From NCBI RefSeq assembly GCF_006704125.1, contig NZ_VIGH01000002.1, positions 124,001 to 188,000 of the forward strand: a stretch of DNA of 64,000 bases. The letters are read 5' to 3'. A program made the translations under genes and the position numbers. Below, piece by piece: positions 18,339 to 26,921 of the stretch. The notes beneath the pieces are model-generated. The model searched no databases. It was not told the DNA's origin and was given only the letters and a program-made list of their open reading frames with translations. Position 1 is the stretch's first letter; every line of letters starts with the position of its first letter. Origin of the DNA: Rhodococcus spelaei (lineage in GTDB: Bacteria; Actinomycetota; Actinomycetes; Mycobacteriales; Mycobacteriaceae).

Positions 18339-19160
18339 ATGACGCCGGCATCGGCTGCAACAAGCAGGACGAACAACCAGCCACGAGAGCCATCGCCCCG
18401 CAGCGATGCGGTAGCAGCTCCGATCCAGGACAGCCGGACCGGAACGGTAAGCCTGATCATCCCCACCAAGAACGAGGCACGAAACCTGGCCTGGGTGTTG
18501 GAGCAGGTTCCCGACTGCATCGATGAAATCGTGTTGGTGGACGGAGAGTCCGTCGACGCCACACGAACCATGGCACTCGCGTGCCGCCCGGACATTCGGG
18601 TTGTCGCGCAGAACGGCCCCGGCAAGGGCAACGCTTTGCGCACCGGATTTCTGGCAAGTACCGGTGACGTCGTCGTGATGATCGACGCCGATGGCAGCAT
18701 GTCGGCCCAGGAGATTCCCCATTACCTGCACTTTCTGGACAATGGATACGACTTCGTGAAGGGGTCGCGGTTCATCTGCGGCGGCGGTTCACTGGACATC
18801 ACCATCTTCAGGCAAGCGGGCAACCGTGCGCTCCTCCACCTGGTCAATGTGCTCTACGGGACGAATCTCACCGATCTGTGCTACGGCTTCTGTGCATTCC
18901 ACCGTCGGTATCTGGACCATCTCCACCTCACCGCGTCGGGCTTCGACATCGAGGCCCAGATGACTATTCACGCTGTGCAGGCCGGGCTTCGGATTGCCGA
19001 AGTGCCCAGCCTGGAGTTGCCGCGCCGTAGTGGTCGCTCGAACTTGCACGCAGTCTCCGACGGGAGCCTGGTCCTGCGTGCCATTCTGCGCGATCACCGG
19101 ACCGGCCTGTCAGGAAGGCTGGTCCAGGCGCTTCGCCGCGACGGAACACAGCCGCTATGA
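18339..19160 (+). CDS. Family 2 glycosyltransferase (DPM1/dolichol-phosphate-mannose-synthase-like)
   Basis: A 273-aa GT-A fold enzyme. SLIIPTKNEARNLAWVLEQV (~residues 38-57) binds the nucleotide; MIDADGSM (~residue 114) is the metal-binding DxD; DFVKGSRF and LTDLCYGFCAFHR are typical of the polyprenyl-phosphate sugar synthase branch. No membrane helices are present. It could load a polyprenyl-phosphate with a first sugar. First gene of a nine-gene operon; its stop overlaps the next start (ATGA). Confidence 0.88.
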   Translation: MTPASAATSRTNNQPREPSPRSDAVAAPIQDSRTGTVSLIIPTKNEARNLAWVLEQVPDCIDEIVLVDGESVDATRTMALACRPDIRVVAQNGPGKGNALRTGFLASTGDVVVMIDADGSMSAQEIPHYLHFLDNGYDFVKGSRFICGGGSLDITIFRQAGNRALLHLVNVLYGTNLTDLCYGFCAFHRRYLDHLHLTASGFDIEAQMTIHAVQAGLRIAEVPSLELPRRSGRSNLHAVSDGSLVLRAILRDHRTGLSGRLVQALRRDGTQPL

Positions 19161-20470
19161 GTCGGCCCGCTGCCGGGGCGATGGAGGCGGTGCTCGTCGG
19201 CGACCTGGACGTAGACGCTCCGATTCCAGCGCTCGAGCGCGCCGGCAGGTACAGAGAGGCTCGACTGCTCGTGCGACTGCACACCCGCCCGGTGGGTGAG
19301 GTCGTCGTGCCACTCTCCCACGATCGACTGGCGCCGGATCGAGTGGTCGAGGCCGTGTGGTCCCAGCTGGGCGACCGCATCGTCGATCACATGGTGGTCG
19401 ACCAGTTGCCGGCCCCACGGATGCTGTCCACGGCGGGGCTGATCGACTCCCCCGCACCGCCGTGTCTCGAGCGGAGGTCCACCATGACGGTCCCGTCCGT
19501 CACCGTGATGGTCGCAACCAGAGACCGCACCGAAAGCGTGCTGCGCTGCCTGAAATCACTAGAAGCACTGGACTATCCAAGTTTCGATGTGGTCGTCGTG
19601 GACAGCGCACCCAGCACACCCGAGACCGAGCGGGCGCTGACAGGCGGTCACTCGTGGAGATACCCGTTCACATACGTTCGCGCCGACCGGCCCGGCCTCG
19701 CGTTCGCGCACAACACCGCACTGCCGGCCGTCACAGGCGAGGTGGTGGCGTTCACCGACGACGACGTCCAAGTGGATTCACACTGGCTCATGGCCCTGGC
19801 CGAGGGTTTCGACGACCCGGCAGTAACCTGTGTGACCGGTCTGATCCTGGCCGCCGAGCTCGAGACGCCCGCCCAGTTGTTGTTGGAGCAGTCCGGCGGA
19901 TTCGCACGGGGATACGTCGAGCGACGATTCAGCCTGAACAACCCGCCGGACGACCAACTGTTCCCGTTCACCGCCGGGCGTTTCGGCTCCGGTGCCAACA
20001 TGGCTTTCCGGACCGATTGGCTGCGCGGACACGGGGGCTTCGACTGGGCCACCGGCGCGGGGACCCCGGCGCGCGGGGGTGACGACCTCCTGTCCTTTCT
20101 TCACGTGATCCTCGACGGCGGTGACCTCGTCTACCAGCCGGCGGCGATCTTGCGGCACTGGCACCGGCGCGAGTATGCCGGGCTGCGCCGACAGGCCTTC
20201 GGATACGGGGTCGGACTGGGTTCGTACCTCGCCGCCTCGGCCTGCGCGCAACCGTCCCTGGTGCCGGTGATGCTTCGGCGTGGAGTACCGGCGCTTCGGC
20301 ACATGCTCGGATCTGCCTCGGCCAAGAACCGGGGCAGGCGCCCGGGCTTTCCTTCGGAGTTGATCTGGCGGGAGCGCGCTGGACTGGTCGCCGGACCGTT
20401 CGCGTACACCGCGAGCCGGTGGCGCTACCGCGGCACCCGCGACTCGACGCGTCAAGGAGCCGATCGATGA
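19157..20470 (+). CDS. Family 2 glycosyltransferase with extra N-terminal domain, paralogue 1
   Basis: A 437-aa protein. Residues ~12-85 form a separate module beginning VGDLDVDAPIP and including ARLLVRLHTRPVGEVVVPL. The GT2 domain follows: VTVMVATRDRTES (~114), FTDDDV (~200, DxD), GRFGSGANMAFR and a GTPARGGDDLLSF acceptor/base motif, then a helical tail with HRREYAGLRRQAFGYGVGLG. It closely resembles the gene at 23281. Substrate unknown; ATGA overlaps on both sides. Confidence 0.86.
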   Translation: MSRPAAGAMEAVLVGDLDVDAPIPALERAGRYREARLLVRLHTRPVGEVVVPLSHDRLAPDRVVEAVWSQLGDRIVDHMVVDQLPAPRMLSTAGLIDSPAPPCLERRSTMTVPSVTVMVATRDRTESVLRCLKSLEALDYPSFDVVVVDSAPSTPETERALTGGHSWRYPFTYVRADRPGLAFAHNTALPAVTGEVVAFTDDDVQVDSHWLMALAEGFDDPAVTCVTGLILAAELETPAQLLLEQSGGFARGYVERRFSLNNPPDDQLFPFTAGRFGSGANMAFRTDWLRGHGGFDWATGAGTPARGGDDLLSFLHVILDGGDLVYQPAAILRHWHRREYAGLRRQAFGYGVGLGSYLAASACAQPSLVPVMLRRGVPALRHMLGSASAKNRGRRPGFPSELIWRERAGLVAGPFAYTASRWRYRGTRDSTRQGADR

Positions 20471-21465
20471 GCGAGCCCGAGCCCGCACTTGCGAGGCACC
20501 GCGCCAATCCGACTGTGTCGGTGGTGATCTGTTGCTACACACCACAGCGCTGGACGCAATTGACCGCGGCGATCGAGTCGGTCGGACAGCAGACTCTGCC
20601 CGCATCCGAGGTTCTGGTGGTGGTCGATCACTGCCCCGCGCTGACGGAGATGGTGCGTCGGAATCACCCGAACGTCCGAACGCTGGAAAATGTTGGCCCA
20701 CAAGGACTGTCGGGTGCCCGCAACTCCGGAGTGGCCGCCAGCGGAGGCGACATCGTCGCCTTCCTCGACGACGATGCCGTCGCGGCGTGCGACTGGCTGG
20801 AGGTGCTGGTGGCCGCCTACACAGACGACCGGGTGCTCGGCGTCGGCGGGCATGTCGAGCCGGCCTGGCAGTCCGGGCGCCCCGACTGGTTCCCGCACGA
20901 ATTCGACTGGGTCGTGGGTTGCAGTCACCCGGGACAGCCTTCCGTACCCGCGGCGGTGCGCAACTTCATCGGTGCGAACATGTCATTCCGTCGCCTCGAA
21001 CTAGCCGAAATCGGCGGGTTTCGTACCGATCTGGGGCGCATCGGTACACGACCACTCGGATGCGAAGAAACCGAACTGTGTCTCCGGCTCGCCGCCCGCC
21101 GCCCGGACGGCATCCTCCGTCACCAGCCTGCCGCGACCGTTCACCATCACGTGCCCTCTGCGCGAGGCACCTGGACCTATTTTCGGCAACGCTGCTTCGC
21201 CGAAGGACTTTCGAAGGCTGTGGTCGCGCGATCGTGTGGGCCGCACCGCGCACTGGCGGCCGAGCGCCCCTACATGGTGCAGATACTGCCGCGGGGGTTC
21301 GCACGCGCATTGGTCGCCCGAATCGACGGCACGGATCCGGCGGGAATGCGGCGGGCCGCCGCCCTCCTCGCCGGTCTGATCATCACGTGTGGGGGCTACG
21401 CCACCGGACGGATGCGACGGCCACACGCGGCGACACTCGCCGGACACCTCAGGACCGCCCGATGA
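20467..21465 (+). CDS. Family 2 glycosyltransferase
   Basis: A 332-aa protein starting at the ATG in the ATGA overlap. Motifs are SVVICCYTPQRWTQL (donor site), NSGVAASGGDIVAFLDDDA (DxD), FIGANMSFRR and CEETELCLRLA (catalytic ED region). The C-terminal 60 residues contain a weak hydrophobic helix (AAALLAGLIITCGGY). It lacks the N-terminal module of its neighbours. Likely adds one sugar to the lipid-linked glycan; specificity cannot be read from sequence. Confidence 0.87.
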   Translation: MSEPEPALARHRANPTVSVVICCYTPQRWTQLTAAIESVGQQTLPASEVLVVVDHCPALTEMVRRNHPNVRTLENVGPQGLSGARNSGVAASGGDIVAFLDDDAVAACDWLEVLVAAYTDDRVLGVGGHVEPAWQSGRPDWFPHEFDWVVGCSHPGQPSVPAAVRNFIGANMSFRRLELAEIGGFRTDLGRIGTRPLGCEETELCLRLAARRPDGILRHQPAATVHHHVPSARGTWTYFRQRCFAEGLSKAVVARSCGPHRALAAERPYMVQILPRGFARALVARIDGTDPAGMRRAAALLAGLIITCGGYATGRMRRPHAATLAGHLRTAR

Positions 21466-22313
21466 CTGGGCCGTTCCCCGTGCTGCTGTATCACGCGATC
21501 GGGACCGACCGCTCGTCCTGGATCGCGCCGTTCTCGGTGTCAGCCAGCACATTCGAGCGGCACCTCGAACTCGTCTCCTACTCCGGACGCACCGCGCTGA
21601 CCGTCGGTGAGCTGCGTTTGGGCATGGCGGGCAACCCGCCGCTGCCTGCGCGACCGGTCGTCATCACCTTCGACGACGGGTTCGCCGAGATTGCCGATGT
21701 CGCAACGCCACTGTTGGCCCGGTGGGGAATGCCTGCCACCGTCTACCTCACCACCGGATTCGTCGGCTCGGTGAGCCCCGGCGGCGACCGGATGCTGAGC
21801 TGGGCGGCGGCCGGGGAAGTGGCCGACGCAGGCCTCGAGATCGGCGCGCACTCCGTCACCCACCCGCAGTTGGACACGCTGTCGATTGCCGACGCCCGCG
21901 CCGAAGTCACGCGATGCCGAACCGAGTTGCAGGACCGGCTGGATGTGCCGGTGGGCAGCTTTGCCTATCCGCATGGCTACTCCAGCCGCGCTGTTCGACA
22001 GCTCGTCGCGCAGGCCGGTTACGACTCGGCCTGCTCGGTCAAGAATGCGCTGGCCACCGCGTCGGACCCGTGGTACTCGATCGCCCGGCTCACCGTCACC
22101 GACCGGACCACCGACGAACAGCTCACGGCCTGGCTCGGCGGCCGCGGAGCGCCTGTTGCCACACCTGGCGATCGGATGGCAACTCGCCTCTGGCGCATGT
22201 ACCGAAGAACTCGCACCCTGGCGACCCGTGGGCGCCAACGGCCGCACGCCGAATCCGCCGAGCGGCCGTCGTCGCCGGAGGGCCCGCACCATCCCGGAGG
22301 AGGACTGCCATGA
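21462..22313 (+). CDS. Polysaccharide deacetylase (NodB domain, CE4)
   Basis: A 283-aa protein with the NodB fold: TFDDGF (D71/D72, catalytic and metal Asp), HSVTH (H130 and H134, metal ligands) and FAYPHGYSS (motif 3). All key residues are intact, so it should remove N- or O-acyl groups from a sugar. No signal peptide or membrane helix is seen, so it would act in the cytoplasm on a precursor, unlike most CE4 enzymes. The C-terminal ~40 residues are basic and Pro-rich. ATGA overlaps on both sides. Confidence 0.88.
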   Translation: MTGPFPVLLYHAIGTDRSSWIAPFSVSASTFERHLELVSYSGRTALTVGELRLGMAGNPPLPARPVVITFDDGFAEIADVATPLLARWGMPATVYLTTGFVGSVSPGGDRMLSWAAAGEVADAGLEIGAHSVTHPQLDTLSIADARAEVTRCRTELQDRLDVPVGSFAYPHGYSSRAVRQLVAQAGYDSACSVKNALATASDPWYSIARLTVTDRTTDEQLTAWLGGRGAPVATPGDRMATRLWRMYRRTRTLATRGRQRPHAESAERPSSPEGPHHPGGGLP

Positions 22314-23284
22314 TCTTGCTCGTAACCGGCGGAGCCGGATATATCGGTACGCACGTCGTCCGCGCACTACTCCGTGACGGCCACCGAGTTGCCGTGATCG
22401 ACGACCTCTCCACCGGGAATCCGGATCTGCTGCCGGCCGAAGCACCGTTGCAGGTCGGCTCGGTGCTCGACACCGACTTCCTCGCCGGGGTCATGCTCGA
22501 GTACGGCACGCAAGGCGTCGTCCACCTTGCCGGACGCAAAGCCGTGGACGAATCCATCGCGCAACCACTGCTCTACTACCGGCAGAACGTGCTCGGGGTG
22601 CACAGTCTGCTGACAGCCATGGTTCGCGTCGGCGTCCCGCGGATCGTGTTCTCCTCCAGCGCTGCGGTGTACGGCACACCCTCGACCGGACTGGTCACGG
22701 AAGAGTCGCGAACTGTTCCCGAGACCCCGTACGGATGGTCGAAGCTCATGTGCGAACGAATGATTCGCGACACCGCCCGCGCCGAGAGGCTGAGCTGGTC
22801 TGCGCTGCGGTATTTCAACGTCGCCGGTGCAGCGGAACCTCGGCTCGCCGATCGGGGTATCCACAATCTGATACCGCGGGTCCTTCGGGCCGTCAGCTCC
22901 GGCACCCGCCCGCAGATTTACGGCGATACCTATCCGACGCCGGACGGCACGTGCATCCGCGACTACATCCACGTCGCGGACTTGGCCGCGGCGCACGCCG
23001 TCGTCGTCCGACGCATGTGCACGACGGACGTCGCCGCCACCTACAACGTCGGCACGGGATGCGGTGCGAGCGTTGTGCAGATCATGCATGCCGTCCGGCG
23101 CGCGACCGGCGTGGACTTCGAATGGGAGTTCACCGCAGCCAGACCCGGCGACCCAGCCCGCGTCGTCGCCGACGCGCGCCTGATTCGCGCCAGTCTCGGA
23201 TGGTGCCCGATCCACGACCTCGACGACATCGTCCGCAGTGCGTGGGCAGGGTGGTCGGCAACTGCCACCGTGGGGCGGTCATGA
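22310..23284 (+). CDS. galE: UDP-glucose 4-epimerase-like (SDR) enzyme
   Basis: A 324-aa extended short-chain dehydrogenase. It has GGAGYIGTHV (NAD Rossmann loop), DDLSTGN, HLAGRKAVDES, SSSAAVYG (catalytic Ser) and YGWSK (Tyr141/Lys145). These are classical GalE motifs, and the enzyme probably supplies UDP-galactose or a related C4-epimer to the neighbouring glycosyltransferases. An epimerase for UDP-GlcNAc/GalNAc is possible. ATGA overlaps on both sides. Confidence 0.88.
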   Translation: MILLVTGGAGYIGTHVVRALLRDGHRVAVIDDLSTGNPDLLPAEAPLQVGSVLDTDFLAGVMLEYGTQGVVHLAGRKAVDESIAQPLLYYRQNVLGVHSLLTAMVRVGVPRIVFSSSAAVYGTPSTGLVTEESRTVPETPYGWSKLMCERMIRDTARAERLSWSALRYFNVAGAAEPRLADRGIHNLIPRVLRAVSSGTRPQIYGDTYPTPDGTCIRDYIHVADLAAAHAVVVRRMCTTDVAATYNVGTGCGASVVQIMHAVRRATGVDFEWEFTAARPGDPARVVADARLIRASLGWCPIHDLDDIVRSAWAGWSATATVGRS

Positions 23285-24591
23285 GACCGGAGGGGCCAGC
23301 GTCCATGCTGGTCGGCGACCTCGACCTCGACCGCCCGATTCCACGGGTCCCATGCGGTGCACAACACGTCGCCGCAAGGCTTCTCGTGCGGCTGCACACC
23401 CTACCGGTCTGCGAGGTCGTCCTTCCGACGGACGGAAAGGCGTTGCGCCCGGTCGACATAGCGACCTCGATCTGGCCGCAGATCCGCTCCAGGGTGGCTG
23501 CGCACCTCGACGCAGACGGGGTTCCGGTTCCTGATCGACTCCCCCTCACAGGACTCCCCCGTCTCCCGGCTCCGAATTGCCTGCGCGGCCAGACCCTGAC
23601 GGCGCCAGAGGCACCGACCGCCACCATCGTCATAGACGCCGACGACCGTCCGGCAAGTCTCATCCACTGCCTTGCCTCGCTGTCCCGGCTGGACTATCCG
23701 GCAGAGTTCGACGTGGTGGTCATCGACAGCACACCGGGCGGTACGACCACCGCGGAAGCACTCGGCAAGACCTCCGCATGGCCGTTCGAACTGCGCTACC
23801 TTCGGACTGCTCGACACGGGTCGGCGCTCGCACACAACACCGCGCTGCCATTCGTCACCGGCCGGCTCGTAGCCTTCATCGACAACGACGTCGAGGTCGA
23901 TCCACGCTGGCTGGCCGCGCTCGCCGAAGGTTTCACCGACCCCTCCGCGACCTGCGTGACCGGACTGATCCTGCCGGCAGAGCTCGAGACGCACGCACAA
24001 CTGTGGATGGAACAGGCCGGCGGCTTCACACGGGGGTTCACCCGCCTCGACTATCGGAAGGGTCGGCCACCGCCCGACGGACTGTTTCCGTTCACCGCAG
24101 GTCGCTTCGGATCCGGGATGAACATGGCCTTCCGAACCGAATGGCTGTTGGGTACAGGAGGATTCGACCCAGCGACTGGGGCGGGAACGCCGGCCAGAGG
24201 CGGGGACGATCTGATCGCGTTCCTCCGGGTGATCATGGACGGAAAGTTGCTCGTCTATCAGCCGGCCGCGATCGTGCGGCACCGACACCGGCGCGAGTAC
24301 GCCGGGCTACGCAAGCAGTCCTACGGCTACGGCGTCGGGCTCGGCGCATATCTGACCGCCTCGCTCTGCGAGGACCCCGCACTGCTGGCTCCGATGCTGC
24401 GGCGCGCTGCCCCCGCAATGCGATACCTGCTCGGCCGCGGCTCCGCAAAGAACGCGGGCAAACAGCCCGGGTTCCCGCTGGAACTGGTGTGGCGCGAGCG
24501 ACTTGGCCTGTGCGCCGGACCATTTGCCTATGCGACGAGTCGGTGGCAACACCGCAAGACCGAACGGCCGACGTGGAAGGTCGCCGGGTGA
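23281..24591 (+). CDS. Family 2 glycosyltransferase with extra N-terminal domain, paralogue 2
   Basis: A 436-aa protein with the same build as the 19157 gene: an N-terminal module (VGDLDLDRPIPRV, then ARLLVRLHTLPVCEVVLP), then a GT2 domain (TATIVIDADDRPAS, FIDNDVEVDPRW, GRFGSGMNMAFR, AGTPARGGDDLIAF). DxD reads DND here rather than DDD, and the first motif is IDADD rather than VATRD, so specificity may differ. It lies three genes after its paralogue, so duplication followed by rearrangement or insertion is likely. Confidence 0.86.
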   Translation: MRPEGPASMLVGDLDLDRPIPRVPCGAQHVAARLLVRLHTLPVCEVVLPTDGKALRPVDIATSIWPQIRSRVAAHLDADGVPVPDRLPLTGLPRLPAPNCLRGQTLTAPEAPTATIVIDADDRPASLIHCLASLSRLDYPAEFDVVVIDSTPGGTTTAEALGKTSAWPFELRYLRTARHGSALAHNTALPFVTGRLVAFIDNDVEVDPRWLAALAEGFTDPSATCVTGLILPAELETHAQLWMEQAGGFTRGFTRLDYRKGRPPPDGLFPFTAGRFGSGMNMAFRTEWLLGTGGFDPATGAGTPARGGDDLIAFLRVIMDGKLLVYQPAAIVRHRHRREYAGLRKQSYGYGVGLGAYLTASLCEDPALLAPMLRRAAPAMRYLLGRGSAKNAGKQPGFPLELVWRERLGLCAGPFAYATSRWQHRKTERPTWKVAG

Positions 24592-26921
24592 ACGCGGCCC
24601 AGGCGTTGGCGCGCCGGTTCGCGGCCTCGTGGCGCGAGCCGATGTACCGCAGCGGATACCTACTGGTGGCCAATTCGGCACTCACCAGCGCGGCCGGAGT
24701 GGGGTTCTGGACGCTCGCGGCCCGGTTGTACCCACCCGAAGTGGTGGGTGCCAACTCCGCAGCTGTCTCGGCGATGATGTTCCTCGCCGGAATCGCACAG
24801 TTGAACATGATGAACGTTCTTCTGCGCTTCGTTCCGATCGCAGGCACCGACGCACGTCGCATGACCACCACTGCGTTGATCGTCGGCGCCGGCCTGTCGG
24901 GGCTGGCCGCGGTCGTGTTCCTGGCCGGTTTGCGCCAGTGGTCCCCCGGGTTGACCGAACTGCTTCGCGGCCCGATCGCGTTGAGTTTCGTTGTCGCCAC
25001 CATGGGCTGGGCCGTGTTCGTGATTCAGGATTCGGCTCTGGTGGCGGTCGGTCGGGCCGTCGCGGTTCCAGCGGAGAACTTGGGCTTCGCGCTGGTCAAG
25101 GTCGCGCTGGTGGTCTGGTTCGCGCAGCTTCTTCCCGGCGCTGGGATCTGGGCCGCCTGGGCAGCGGCGATGATCGTGGCGGTGTCGATCACCACGGGGT
25201 ACCTGTTCGCTCGGGCGATCCCGAGGTTCGCTGCCACCGCTCACTCCGCGAGCAGGGCGCACTCGTTGCGCGTTGTAGGCCGCTATCTCGGCCCCGACTA
25301 CCTCAGTTCACTGGCCTGGATTGCCTGCACCTCGCTGATCCCGGTGCTGGTGCTCAACATCGCCGGGGCCCGGGAAGCCGCGGTGTTCGCGCTGGCCTGG
25401 TTGGTGGGCACAGCACTGTACGACGCGCCATCGGCTTTCGGTCAGTCGTTGGTTGCCCACGGCGTGGGCGACCAGACGCGGTTGGACGAACGGTTTCGGC
25501 AGGTTCGCCGGCACACGCTGGCGCTGGTGATACCCGGCGTTGTCGTGCTTGTGTTGTTCACGCCCTTCGTGCTGACGTTCTTCGGGCCGTTCTACGCAGC
25601 GAACGGGACCGCGACGCTGAGGCTGTTCGCCCTGTCCGCGATACCCAACGTCGAGGTGGCACTGTCGGTGAGCCGGGCGCGCGCAGCCAGCGACATGCGT
25701 ACGGTGGTGGCCGCGATGACGACCCTCGCCGCAATCGTCATCGGGCTCACCGTGATTCTCGTCCCCCACATCGGCATCGCCGGTGCCGGAGTGGCCTGGT
25801 TGACTGCGCAGCTCGTCGTGGCCGCGGCATTGGTCGTGCGCCGCCGGCCTACCCGGGTAGTGCCCGTGCGTCTGGGCGCGATGCCGCACACCGTTCGTCT
25901 CGGGCCCGCGGGCAAATCGACCCGCACCGTGCGCCGCATCCTCGCCGACGTACCCGGGAAGTGGGACGTGGAACGGCCCATTCCCACGGTCGCCGACACG
26001 GCAGTGATCCTGGTGCGGTCCCACTCCGGTCGTTCTGGTGTCCTCAAGATGAGCACCACAGATCGCGGCGCCGAGGATCTACGGCGGGAGGTCGACATAC
26101 TTCGGCGCCTGCGGGAGGACAACCGGCTCGGCGCCTGGCGAGCGCTGATACCCGTGGTCCTCGAGGCCACGCACAGTGAGTCCGGCGACTACCTGCTGGC
26201 CAGCCGACTGCCCGGCCGAGACGCGCGGGACCGGGCGTGCCTCCCCTCGGCGGCGCTGGACGCGATCGAGCCGCTGCACCAGCTCGACGCGCGCACGACG
26301 ACAGCCGATGCCACACTGCTGGTTCGGTGGGTCGATGAACCGTCAGAGGTGCTCCGGCGCGCTGTCCGTCCCGGAAAGTCGTGCGCCGCAATAGATCGCC
26401 TGGTCGCAGCGCTGCACGACGACTTGGAGGGCCGGCCGGTCCGGCTCGGCTGGACGCACGGCGATTTCCACCCCGGGAATCTGATGCTGGCCGACAGCGG
26501 CTCCGTGAGCGGGATCATCGACTGGGGGCGGGCACACCCCGATGACCTCGCCGTCCTCGACACCACACATTGGCTGTTGACCTCACCCGTACCGGGCCGC
26601 CGCAAGGAGTTCGGCAGACGGGTCGCGGACCGTCTCGCTGCCGAGAGCTGCTGGAGCCCGGCCGAAACACTGATGCTGCACAGCAGCCAACCGGCCGACC
26701 CGCTCCCTGCACGCGCATTGTTGCTGCTGAGTTGGCTCCGCCACGTCACCGACAACCTCTCGAAGTCTCAACGCTACACATCCAGTCCAATCTGGATGCA
26801 CCGCAACGTCATTCCTGTTCTACGTCAGGTCGGCACAATGAACTACGGCACCCACACACCGACGCCGGACACAACCGCCCTCACCTTGTCGCCGGCCCAC
26901 TACATTCGGCGCATGACATGA
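24588..26921 (+). CDS. Fusion: Wzx-type flippase + APH-like kinase
   Basis: A 777-aa protein. Residues 1-~425 have 12 or so membrane helices in the MATE/polysaccharide-flippase pattern (ending LVPHIGIAGAGVAWLTAQL). Residues ~480-740 are a cytosolic APH/choline-kinase-type domain: GRSGVLKMS (ATP-binding Lys), THGDFHPGNLML (H624, catalytic D626, N631) and SGIIDWGRAHPDD (metal Asp). All catalytic residues are intact. The kinase could phosphorylate a sugar or lipid carrier at the flippase mouth. GTG start overlaps the upstream stop; its stop overlaps the next ATG. Confidence 0.85.
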   Translation: MNAAQALARRFAASWREPMYRSGYLLVANSALTSAAGVGFWTLAARLYPPEVVGANSAAVSAMMFLAGIAQLNMMNVLLRFVPIAGTDARRMTTTALIVGAGLSGLAAVVFLAGLRQWSPGLTELLRGPIALSFVVATMGWAVFVIQDSALVAVGRAVAVPAENLGFALVKVALVVWFAQLLPGAGIWAAWAAAMIVAVSITTGYLFARAIPRFAATAHSASRAHSLRVVGRYLGPDYLSSLAWIACTSLIPVLVLNIAGAREAAVFALAWLVGTALYDAPSAFGQSLVAHGVGDQTRLDERFRQVRRHTLALVIPGVVVLVLFTPFVLTFFGPFYAANGTATLRLFALSAIPNVEVALSVSRARAASDMRTVVAAMTTLAAIVIGLTVILVPHIGIAGAGVAWLTAQLVVAAALVVRRRPTRVVPVRLGAMPHTVRLGPAGKSTRTVRRILADVPGKWDVERPIPTVADTAVILVRSHSGRSGVLKMSTTDRGAEDLRREVDILRRLREDNRLGAWRALIPVVLEATHSESGDYLLASRLPGRDARDRACLPSAALDAIEPLHQLDARTTTADATLLVRWVDEPSEVLRRAVRPGKSCAAIDRLVAALHDDLEGRPVRLGWTHGDFHPGNLMLADSGSVSGIIDWGRAHPDDLAVLDTTHWLLTSPVPGRRKEFGRRVADRLAAESCWSPAETLMLHSSQPADPLPARALLLLSWLRHVTDNLSKSQRYTSSPIWMHRNVIPVLRQVGTMNYGTHTPTPDTTALTLSPAHYIRRMT

